The position numbers and the translations under genes were made by a program. DNA of 5,091 nt from Candidatus Sifarchaeum subterraneum. Its GTDB lineage: Archaea > Asgardarchaeota > Sifarchaeia > Sifarchaeales > Sifarchaeaceae. How positions within the stretch are numbered: the first letter of the stretch is position 1; the number at the start of each line of letters is the position of its first letter. The notes below the pieces were generated by a model. It did no database searches. It was given only the letters and a program-made list of their open reading frames with translations, and was not told where the DNA came from. Shown here in pieces: positions 1-4,849 of the stretch. The DNA is taken from contig JAECRX010000078.1 of NCBI GenBank assembly GCA_016292335.1, positions 1 through 5,091 on the forward strand, given 5' to 3'.

Positions 1-441
1 CGTGAAAAAGAAGCTTAAGGCTTCTCCGCGTTTTTCTATTGGTGTTTGGTCCACCAAACTAGCCTCTGCGGGGGTCCAAACACAGGCAGAAGACAAACCA
101 GAAATACCAAATATAAACAATAATAAAATCCAGTTGTTGATAAAAGAAGCCACGAAAGATGAAACAGCGAAAATTATTGAGCCTATTAGCATCATTATTT
201 TTCTTCCGTATATATCTGATAGATGGCCAGCATAACCTGCAAATAAAACTCTTGCTGCCATAAAAGAAGCTAAAAATAGCCCTACATACGCAACTTCTGC
301 TCCTAACATTTGAACATAAAGAGGATAGTAGGGTAAATATATTCCAAAACCTAAATTTACAATAAAGGTTGTTAGAGAAAGAATAATGACGCTCAAGGTA
401 TAAACTTGGTTTCCATGATCTTTAGGTTCCAGCATATTCAT
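1..441 (-). CDS. MFS transporter, N-terminal part (runs off left edge)
   Basis: Translating the minus strand from the ATG at 441 gives 147 open residues to the window edge, so the C-terminal two thirds are outside. This is a major facilitator superfamily secondary transporter, probably of the drug/multidrug efflux type, acting in the cytoplasmic membrane. Hydrophobic segments lie at about residues 14-37, 50-72, 82-101 and 104-125. Between segments 2 and 3 is the classic MFS motif A, read as GYAGHLSDIYGRK (69-81) with the conserved G, D and GRK. After segment 4 comes TPIEKRGEAL (133-142), matching the family's D-x-x-P-x-x-x-RG loop. The start is bounded by an in-frame TGA three codons upstream; ATG at 435 (residue 3) is an alternative. 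No strong Shine-Dalgarno is visible. A TATA-like box and an inverted repeat lie just upstream, suggesting local control. The substrate cannot be told from this part. Family assignment is firm, subtype is not. Confidence 0.9.
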   Translation of the reverse strand, partial: MNMLEPKDHGNQVYTLSVIILSLTTFIVNLGFGIYLPYYPLYVQMLGAEVAYVGLFLASFMAARVLFAGYAGHLSDIYGRKIMMLIGSIIFAVSSFVASFINNWILLLFIFGISGLSSACVWTPAEASLVDQTPIEKRGEALSFFFT

Positions 442-470
442 TACTATTCAATCCATTCTTTCTTCATAGT

Positions 471-490
471 TATATAGATTTACAATCTAT
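471..490 (-). promoter_or_regulatory. Promoter and putative operator of the MFS gene
   Basis: On the minus strand CTATATAA (478-471) is a TATA-like box whose centre is about 34 bp before the MFS start codon, which would put transcription start near 450 with a very short leader. Overlapping it is a perfect inverted repeat, ATAGATT (474-480), TAC, AATCTAT (484-490). The repeat covers the TATA box and the position where the TFB-recognition element would lie, so a dimeric helix-turn-helix protein bound there would block initiation. Repeat and TATA match are seen directly; the operator role is inferred. Confidence 0.55.
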
Positions 491-665
491 TTTCCAACTC
501 AGATTCATCAGGTAATTATTTTTATGATTCTATCACTAAAGATCAAAACACTATTTCAAAGAAATTCAACACAATTATTCAGAGTAAATTTTTCACCGTG
601 GGATTTTGACTATTGTTTTATAAATAATTTTAGGTATTTTTATGTCATTTCTCGTCCTCTGCTAG

Positions 666-881
666 TCATCCGAAAAGCATTTTAAGCATCGGATTCTCAT
701 TGATGGTCCGTCTCATGCACAAAAACGTACTACGAGTGATATACTCGCAGTATTCTGTTATTGCATGATTCATTTTATTCATCAACTTGTTCTTCATTTT
801 CATGATGTATATAAATCCAACTAGTCCAAAATGATCTTGGATATTGTCTTCTGTACACATATGTAAAAAAAGTATTGCCAT
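666..881 (-). pseudogene. Doubtful 71-residue ORF, possible transposase C-terminal remnant
   Basis: An ATG-started minus-strand ORF of 71 residues ends in TGA. The stretch EDNIQDHFGLVGFIYIMKMK (residues 11-30), followed by NKLMNKMN, has the feel of the C-terminal part of IS4/IS1634-like DDE transposases, where an E-x-I-x-x-H-F/L-x-x-x-F helix follows the catalytic glutamate. No catalytic residues are present, and no other part of a transposase is visible nearby. The palindromic TATA-like elements at 888-914 could drive it on this strand. It may equally be a real small protein or a chance ORF. The transposase link is recognition from memory and weak. Confidence 0.25.
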
Positions 882-887
882 ATGATA

Positions 888-914
888 AGTTTTATATAAA
901 AGTTATTATATAAA
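888..914 (+). promoter_or_regulatory. Duplicated TATA-box promoter of the KaiC-like gene
   Basis: Two adjacent near-copies of the same element stand here: AGTTTTATATAAA (888-900) and AGTTATTATATAAA (901-914). Each contains a TATATAAA box (893-900 and 907-914). The downstream box is about 40 bp from the TTG start at 950, predicting a start site near 935-940 and a leader of only 10-15 nt. TTTATATAAA at 891-900 is itself a perfect palindrome, so it could work in both directions, including toward the minus-strand ORF at 881. Confidence 0.6.
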
Positions 915-949
915 GGAATAACTAGATACATATGCGTGTGTGAATCACT

Positions 950-1771
950 TTGGAAAATCAAAAATCTCAACTACACGACAATAATCGAAACTTCTTGACA
1001 ACAAGTGGTGTTCTTGAATTAGACCGCCTCCTCGGGGGAGGAATCAAAATTGGTTCAAGCACACTTTTACTGACTGATTCATCGACCTATAATGATGCTA
1101 TAGTTTCTTTGCTTCCTTATTGCCGCGATGTTCTGCAAAGAGGCGAAATATTAATTTATATCTTAACAAGTTCCCCAGCTATCGATGAACGTGACCTCCT
1201 AAATTCATATTGTGATGTTGAGTTAGTTGATCAAAGAGATAATGAAGGCAAACTCTTTTTTGTCGATTTATTTTCACGATCGGCTGGTTATGGTAGTGAG
1301 ATTTCTAGTAACGCTCATGTTATTGTTGAGAAACCTCATGATGTGAACTTCATTTATAATAGACTCTGTGACCTGAGATACAAAATTCTTGGTGGAAAAA
1401 AGTCGAAAGCCAGATTTATTTATAATGATTTATCCGCAACCATCATAGATACAAACAATCACGATCAGGCAATAAAACTTATGAGACGGCTCCTAATTCA
1501 ACTTAAAGCCCTTGGGGATTTAATTCATTGCATTCTAAATGAAAAAATGCACGATGAGAAAATTACAGAAACAATAAAACATTTGTTCGACAATGTAATT
1601 CAATTTAAGAGTCATGAGCAAAAAGCTAAACCCAAAAAATTTCTTCAAGTAACTAAATCAATAAATCTCTTCACATCTGTGAACGATATGGTTCCTTATG
1701 AAGTAACAAGGTCAGGTATTTCTGTTCGCCTTAAAAAGGAAAAGGAAAGATACCCTAGACAGGTAAGATGA
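950..1771 (+). CDS. KaiC-like RecA-superfamily protein with lost Walker A
   Basis: This 273-residue protein has the layout of a single KaiC domain. TSGVLELDRLLGGGIKIGSS (18-37) matches the KaiC entry motif TGIPGLDxLLGGGIPxGS. RGEILIYILTS (64-74) fits the strand after the P-loop helix, and KLFFVDLFS (101-109) and FIYNDLSATIID (156-167) are the later core strands, with D160 at the Walker B position. Helix 170-200 and LFDNVIQF (212-219) follow. LQVTKSINLF then YEVTRSGISV (250-259) match the C-terminal KxRGT...Y.IT..GI.V strands. The P-loop place reads LTDSSTYNDA (41-50), lacking the glycines, lysine and Thr/Ser of GxxxxGK[TS], so ATP hydrolysis is unlikely. Family members act in regulation, signalling and archaellum assembly; a non-catalytic partner or sensor role is inferred. 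An in-frame TGA at 941-943 excludes the upstream ATG, leaving TTG 950 as the first start; GTGTGA (936-941 region) may act as a weak ribosome site. No membrane segment is visible. Confidence 0.75.
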   Translation: MENQKSQLHDNNRNFLTTSGVLELDRLLGGGIKIGSSTLLLTDSSTYNDAIVSLLPYCRDVLQRGEILIYILTSSPAIDERDLLNSYCDVELVDQRDNEGKLFFVDLFSRSAGYGSEISSNAHVIVEKPHDVNFIYNRLCDLRYKILGGKKSKARFIYNDLSATIIDTNNHDQAIKLMRRLLIQLKALGDLIHCILNEKMHDEKITETIKHLFDNVIQFKSHEQKAKPKKFLQVTKSINLFTSVNDMVPYEVTRSGISVRLKKEKERYPRQVR

Positions 1772-1773
1772 TG

Positions 1774-1779
1774 TTTTTT
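1774..1779 (+). terminator. Poly-T terminator after the KaiC-like gene
   Basis: A run of six T residues begins two bases after the TGA stop of the KaiC-like gene, with no hairpin in front. Archaeal RNA polymerase terminates at such T-tracts, so transcription probably ends here before reaching the convergent TPR gene. Confidence 0.45.
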
Positions 1780-1866
1780 CAGATAACTTAGAAACATAAA
1801 GTAATCTGACTACTCAAAGACAAGTTTTATAACAATATAGATATAGCCAGACATCAACTCACTCAG

Positions 1867-1888
1867 AAAAAACTTAATAGTTACTATT
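1867..1888 (-). terminator. Terminator of the TPR gene
   Basis: On the minus strand a 13-bp perfect palindrome, AATAGT-T-ACTATT (1888-1876), overlaps the TAG stop codon of the TPR gene and is followed by a run of six T (1872-1867). Stem plus T-tract in the right orientation supports a terminator for the minus-strand gene. The stem is short and AT-rich, so the T-tract probably does most of the work. Confidence 0.45.
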
Positions 1889-2801
1889 TTAGATTTCTCT
1901 CTAAATTTTCTTGCTTGAACACTTCAGAAATTTGTACTAAGATTTTACCTACTTTTTCTGCCAGTTCATTTGCTTTGTTGATTTCACCTGCGTTAAAATA
2001 ACAATTTGATGCTTTACTATAATACTTTGCACCAAGATCAAGATTTCTATTTTGTAATTCAACATCTGCTGCGGTAATATAATATTTTCCAGCAAGTTTA
2101 TAGTTTTTACTAGCATTTGATATATCTTCGATAATTTCATATCTTTTAGCAATTTTTTCATATGTTAAAGCAGCCAACAGAAATTTTCCTTCAAGTACAG
2201 AAAAATCTGCTCTTTTTTCGCGTTCACGCGATGCTTTTTTATAAAGCTCATTAGCAATATATTCTTTTCCAAGAATCATAAAGCATTTTGCAGCAGCTTC
2301 AAGTTCATCAGCGGCTACGTTAAATCGATTTTCAGAAATAAGTTCATCTGCTCTCTCCATATGATACTCAATTGCTGCCTCCAAAGCTTTTTCCTTTTTT
2401 ATTTTGTCGCCTTTTAAAAGATTTTTAGCATAACCTTCCATGCAAAAAGCTGCTAAACTCAGCTGATTCTGGTTGATGAAATGATCTGCTGATTTTGAAA
2501 ATAGTTCAGCTGCCTTCTCTTTACAATCTTCTGAAGTTGATTCTTCCCCAATTTTTTCATAGCAAAAGGCTAGATTTGAATATGAACAAGCAACAAGGTC
2601 TGGTTTGTATTTATCTAAAAGATCTATGCTTTTCCAGAAATATTCTATTGCTTCAATATATTTTGCGTGTTCCATAAAAATAGTAGCAATCAAACCATAA
2701 TAAACCCCTTCGCGGGGGATACTTCCTATCGTTCTAAACATTTCTGCCCTTTGAAGCAATTTCTGTATTTTCACTTCAAAAGGCTTATGATGGCTGCTCA
2801 T
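1884..2801 (-). CDS. TPR/SNAP-like helical repeat protein
   Basis: This is a 305-residue, soluble, almost fully alpha-helical protein with no signal peptide or membrane segment. It is built of TPR-like helix pairs. Clear units are around 33-63 (GLIATIFMEHAKYIEAIEYF), 70-108 (ACSYSNLAFCYEKIG...AAELFSKSADHF), 113-150, 160-190 (ADELEAAAKCFMILGKEYIA), 204-240 (AALTYEKIAKRYE, then ASKNYKLAGKYY) and 250-290 (NLDLGAKYYSKASNCYFNAG). The repeated pattern A-x-x-x-A-x-C/Y-F/Y-x-x-x-G-x-x-x-x-A is that of TPR and, given the irregular long repeats, of SNAP-type domains. Such proteins are scaffolds for protein-protein contacts; the partner is unknown. The ATG start is preceded by a weak GGAAG about 9 nt upstream and a GGAG at 15 nt. 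It converges with the KaiC-like gene. Resemblance to eukaryotic alpha-SNAP is a fold-level impression, not an orthology claim. Confidence 0.75.
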   Translation of the reverse strand: MSSHHKPFEVKIQKLLQRAEMFRTIGSIPREGVYYGLIATIFMEHAKYIEAIEYFWKSIDLLDKYKPDLVACSYSNLAFCYEKIGEESTSEDCKEKAAELFSKSADHFINQNQLSLAAFCMEGYAKNLLKGDKIKKEKALEAAIEYHMERADELISENRFNVAADELEAAAKCFMILGKEYIANELYKKASREREKRADFSVLEGKFLLAALTYEKIAKRYEIIEDISNASKNYKLAGKYYITAADVELQNRNLDLGAKYYSKASNCYFNAGEINKANELAEKVGKILVQISEVFKQENLERNLK

Positions 2802-2854
2802 AGATAAAATCTTCCACTCCTCTTATCACTTAAAAGATTAAAAGTAACCTCTTG

Positions 2855-2883
2855 TATAAAAGATCTTTTCAAAAAGATCGATC
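2855..2883 (-). promoter_or_regulatory. Promoter and GATC-rich palindromes of the TPR gene
   Basis: Reading the minus strand, TTTTATAC (2862-2855) is a TATA-like box about 57 bp before the TPR start, predicting a start site near 2830 and a leader of about 28 nt. Overlapping it upstream is the perfect 12-bp palindrome AAAAGATCTTTT (2858-2869), and six bases further the 8-bp palindrome GATCGATC (2876-2883). Their overlap with the TATA box and TFB site makes a repressor or activator site plausible. The regulator is unknown. Confidence 0.45.
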
Positions 2884-2933
2884 AATAAGTCTAAGTTTCA
2901 ATTTTTTTGTAATTTTCCCTTTATCCAAGAAGA

Positions 2934-2951
2934 AATCATATATATATGATT
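2934..2951. repeat. 18-bp perfect AT palindrome
   Basis: AATCATATATATATGATT is a perfect inverted repeat of 9 + 9 bases with an alternating TA core. It lies next to the minus-strand T-tracts ending the permease transcript and about 140 bp upstream of the TPR start codon. It could be a protein-binding site, a cruciform-forming element or part of the permease terminator. Function is unassigned; the symmetry is seen directly. Confidence 0.5.
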
Positions 2952-2954
2952 GAT

Positions 2955-2974
2955 AAAAAAGAAAAACCGAAAAA
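2955..2974 (-). terminator. Triple T-tract terminator of the permease gene
   Basis: On the minus strand three T-runs of five, five and six (2974-2970, 2966-2962, 2960-2955) follow each other, separated by CGG and C. They begin about 130 nt after the TAA stop of the permease gene. Tandem T-tracts are the standard intrinsic termination signal of archaeal RNA polymerase, so this probably ends the permease transcript with a long 3' UTR. Confidence 0.5.
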
Positions 2975-3105
2975 TATTGATTGCATAGAAAAATGACGGA
3001 GATCATAAGTTAGGAAATCTTTCTTGCCTAAACGATTTTTTTGGTTTATCTGCTATTCGCTACTTTTCTTGTTTTTCTGTCTTCATCTTGAACCATCAAA
3101 GGTAT

Positions 3106-4434
3106 TTATTGCTGATACAACCCAAAAGTAATCCGAATGTAAATGTATATTGCTGATAGCAGGAGATGGAAAAGAGCACTAATTGACCCAACGATAATAA
3201 ATGTTTTAAAGAAGCTAGTTCTTTTTTCCTTGTCAAGTTCATGGCGGTAATACGCACCCATGGCGATAACATTTGAAGGACTACCAATGGGGGTAAAACT
3301 ACCGCCAAGGTTTGCCCCAAGAACAAGTGACCACCAAAATGGTTCTGCACTATATCCCCCTTCCACTGCCATATCTCTTACAACTGGAATCAAAACGGCT
3401 GTTACGGGAATATTATCGATAAATGCTGATAAGACACCACATAAAACTAAAGTTGATAAGACAGCAAATAGGAAATTTCCTCCAGTCCAATTAGAAAGGA
3501 TCACGGCTGATTCTCTTAGTACTCCTACTTTTGCAATTCCGCCAACTACCACAAAAAGGCCGATAAAAAAGAAAATTGTATTCCACTCAATATCAGAGAA
3601 CGCTTTCTCGGGATCAACACCACTTAGTAAAAGAAGTGCAACTGCCCCAGCAATGGCAATATACCAAAGGTCATGCGGGCCAATTCCAATTGAATCTGAT
3701 ATCACAAACAACATGACATAAGTTATTAAAATTATTAAACTTCTCCAGAACAATTTTCTATCTTTGACAACGGCCCATTCATCTAAATGCATTATTGCTT
3801 CAATTCGTTCTTCTGCCGTTGGTTTATGAAGCTCTTTTCTAAAAATCCTCGTAAATAGCAAAATTGTTAATGACATAGCCACAATAGCAAACGGTACAAA
3901 ATTTATCACAAAATAATTGAAGTTAAGTCCTGCAGCCGAACCTATAAGAATATTTGGTAATGAACTGATTAAGGTAGTGATTCCTCCGATATTTGTGATT
4001 ATTGCTATACAAATTAGAAAAGGTGCTGGCTCTACATCTAGTTCTTTACATGATACAATTGTTAGACTGCCTAAGATAAGCATAGTAGTGATATTATCAA
4101 GCACAGCAGAAAGGCCCGTAGCTAGAATACAAAACAATATCAATAATCTTTTTGGATCTCCTCTAGAATATTTAGTAACTTTGACCGCCAAGAATTGAAA
4201 AAGGCCAGATTCTTTAGTGACTTCAACCATGACCATTACGCCCACAATCAGCCCAATTGTGTTAATTTCGTGTGCGAATATATTGATTGCCTCTTCAAAG
4301 GTCAAAATACCGTAGAGAACCATAAGTACTGCGCCGGCAAGAGCTGCAATAGTTCTATGAACAAGTTCAGTCATTATCAGCAATATAACTAGCAAGAAGA
4401 TAATAACTGCAATGATCACATCTGCCTGCATCAT
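3106..4434 (-). CDS. ArsB/NhaD-type (IT superfamily) membrane permease
   Basis: Integral membrane transporter of the ion transporter superfamily, in the ArsB/NhaD/OCA2-P-protein group, which moves arsenite, Na+/H+ or organic anions. About ten to twelve hydrophobic segments fill the protein, with a hydrophilic loop near 200-232 between the halves. Numbering below counts from an upstream TTG (4446). Each half has the family's signature pair: LDNITTMLIL (116-125) with TNIGG...SSLPNILIG (151-169), and IDNIPVTAVLIP (343-354) with GANLGGSFTPIGSPSNVIA (377-395). These are the hairpin and S/G-P-x-N elements that line the transport path. The first-half SSLPN replaces the GDPPN often seen in ArsB/NhaD relatives, so the substrate may differ. 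I place the start at ATG 4434 (442 residues) or the adjacent ATG 4431, because GAGAGGT (4444-4438) is an excellent ribosome site 3-6 nt before them, whereas TTG 4446 would sit inside that site. No ArsA, ArsR or arsenate reductase gene is adjacent, so an arsenic role is unsupported. Confidence 0.88.
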   Translation of the reverse strand: MMQADVIIAVIIFLLVILLIMTELVHRTIAALAGAVLMVLYGILTFEEAINIFAHEINTIGLIVGVMVMVEVTKESGLFQFLAVKVTKYSRGDPKRLLILFCILATGLSAVLDNITTMLILGSLTIVSCKELDVEPAPFLICIAIITNIGGITTLISSLPNILIGSAAGLNFNYFVINFVPFAIVAMSLTILLFTRIFRKELHKPTAEERIEAIMHLDEWAVVKDRKLFWRSLIILITYVMLFVISDSIGIGPHDLWYIAIAGAVALLLLSGVDPEKAFSDIEWNTIFFFIGLFVVVGGIAKVGVLRESAVILSNWTGGNFLFAVLSTLVLCGVLSAFIDNIPVTAVLIPVVRDMAVEGGYSAEPFWWSLVLGANLGGSFTPIGSPSNVIAMGAYYRHELDKEKRTSFFKTFIIVGSISALFHLLLSAIYIYIRITFGLYQQ

Positions 4435-4437
4435 AAA

Positions 4438-4444
4438 ACCTCTC
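4438..4444 (-). promoter_or_regulatory. Strong ribosome binding site deciding the permease start
   Basis: GAGAGGT on the minus strand complements the anti-Shine-Dalgarno end of archaeal 16S rRNA. It lies 3 nt before ATG 4434 and 6 nt before ATG 4431, but overlaps the in-frame TTG at 4446-4444. It therefore favours one of the two ATG codons over the longer TTG-started reading, which would add four residues (MRGF). Confidence 0.65.
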
Positions 4445-4480
4445 AATGTTTAAATGAGCATATTCATAACCGATGAAACC

Positions 4481-4496
4481 AAGATCTTCAAGATCA
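4481..4496. promoter_or_regulatory. GATC-rich repeat upstream of the permease
   Basis: The palindrome AAGATCTT (4481-4488) is followed directly by CAAGATCA (4489-4496). The arrangement, AAGATCTT plus a second AAGATC half, resembles the motif upstream of the TPR gene (2858-2883). It lies about 47-62 bp upstream of the permease ATG. A shared operator is possible, but the motif is short and AT-rich, so chance cannot be excluded. Confidence 0.3.
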
Positions 4497-4536
4497 TTTT
4501 GGCATGTATAGGTTATTCATTAAAATGTAGTTATTC

Positions 4537-4760
4537 GTGAGCTCCTCCCCTCCTCCAAAATAGGGGCATCTTGGGAGATGCATTACTGAAGTTTTCAGAC
4601 AAACGGATGTTTGTCCTATACATTCCGTCCATAGAGAGACGGAGGGCAGGGTCACACCGCAATATACCTTCATCCAGAACGTGATGTTCCATTCTGTAAA
4701 GTTGGGTGCTTTCGTCATGTATGGCACATAGGACACTTTCTTACCCAAAGGGTGTCTCCT
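4537..4760 (-). ncRNA. Structured RNA candidate: seven tandem hairpins, leader or omega-RNA-like relic
   Basis: Seven consecutive stem-loops fill this stretch. Stems by plus-strand position: AGGA-CAC/GTG-TCCT (4730-4760), CAGAA/TTCTG (4675-4696), TCCGTC/GACGGA (4624-4643), GACAAAC/GTTTGTC with a 4-nt loop (4598-4615), CTGAA/TTCAG with a 3-nt loop (4586-4598), GCATCT/AGATGC with a 4-nt loop (4566-4581) and CCCCT/AGGGG (4547-4566). Base composition is richer in G and C than the flanks. On the minus strand it starts just below a TATA box (4790-4798) and ends about 100 bp before the permease start, as a structured 5' leader would. The last hairpin followed by AGGAGCTCAC resembles the right end of archaeal IS200/IS605 elements, where the TnpB omega-RNA scaffold ends. 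An overlapping 84-codon ORF is not convincing. Stems are seen directly; the RNA and mobile-element readings are inferred, and the strand is not certain. Confidence 0.45.
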
Positions 4761-4789
4761 ACGTTACGATATATTAGTATTCTCAATCC

Positions 4790-4798
4790 TTTATATTT
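4790..4798 (-). promoter_or_regulatory. TATA box upstream of the structured leader and permease
   Basis: The minus strand reads AAATATAAAGG (4798-4788), a good archaeal TATA box. Transcription would start near 4768, immediately before the first hairpin of the structured block, and could continue into the permease gene at 4434 with a leader of about 330 nt. A weaker TATA-like GTTATGAATA lies nearer the gene (about 4475-4462), so a short-leader transcript is also possible. Confidence 0.45.
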
Positions 4799-4802
4799 GT
4801 TT

Positions 4803-4849
4803 GGTGCTATATCCCACGTTTGAAAACGCGGGAATTAGCACCCTTTTTT
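4803..4849 (+). terminator. Strong hairpin with T-run, plus-oriented
   Basis: GGTGCTA (4803-4809) pairs with TAGCACC (4836-4842). After a 2x2 mismatch, TCCC pairs with GGGA, and after one A-C mismatch, CGTT pairs with AACG around the tetraloop TGAA. Six T residues follow at 4844-4849. As drawn this is a textbook hairpin terminator for a plus-strand transcript, yet no plus-strand protein gene lies upstream within 4447-4800. On the minus strand the same imperfect stem could instead be the left-end hairpin of an IS200/IS605-like relic ending near 4537. Confidence 0.5.

Larger units (their letters stand above)
442..949. other. Intergenic region between MFS and KaiC-like genes
   Basis: This 508-bp AT-rich gap separates two divergent genes. 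It holds the MFS promoter and operator at its left end, a TATA-like TATAAATA at 619-626 with no gene behind it on the plus strand, a doubtful minus-strand ORF (666-881), a small hairpin CGAGT/ACTCG at 733-747 and the duplicated TATA element at 888-914. No tRNA or recognisable RNA gene was found. Its length, unusual for a plain divergent promoter region, would suit a decayed gene or mobile-element remnant. Confidence 0.6.
2802..3105. other. Intergenic region between TPR and permease genes
   Basis: This 304-bp stretch lies between two minus-strand genes. From right to left it holds a weak plus-oriented stem TTAGG/CCTAA (about 3010-3031) followed by seven T (3036-3042), the minus-strand T-tracts (2974-2955), an 18-bp palindrome (2934-2951) and the TPR promoter. 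No protein ORF with coding character and no tRNA were found. The terminator-like tracts argue that the TPR and permease genes are separate transcription units. Confidence 0.55.

Noticed and set aside
2..235. Plus-strand ORF of 77 residues starting at the left edge
   Set aside because: It is the antisense shadow of the MFS gene, whose minus-strand translation carries motif A and membrane segments.
619..672. TATAAATA followed by an ATG at 651
   Set aside because: The ATG frame stops after seven codons, and nothing on the plus strand up to the KaiC-like gene looks like a gene.
826..839. 14-base match: CCAAAATGATCTTG at 826-839 equals the reverse complement of 4489-4502
   Set aside because: In AT-rich DNA a 14-base inverted match within 5 kb can arise by chance, and the flanking sequence does not extend the similarity.
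1949..2677. Minus ORF 1949-2161 and plus ORF 2495-2677
   Set aside because: They are alternative frames inside the TPR gene, whose repeat structure identifies the real frame.
3260..4392. Plus-strand ORFs at 3260-3721, 3917-4198 and 4195-4392, and minus-strand ORF 3096-3350
   Set aside because: All overlap the permease gene in other frames and show no recognisable protein features.
4494..4748. Minus-strand ORF of 84 codons with TTG start overlapping the hairpin block
   Set aside because: No recognisable domain, unusual start, and the DNA is dominated by paired stems, better explained as structured RNA or an element end; a second frame is also open over much of the same stretch.
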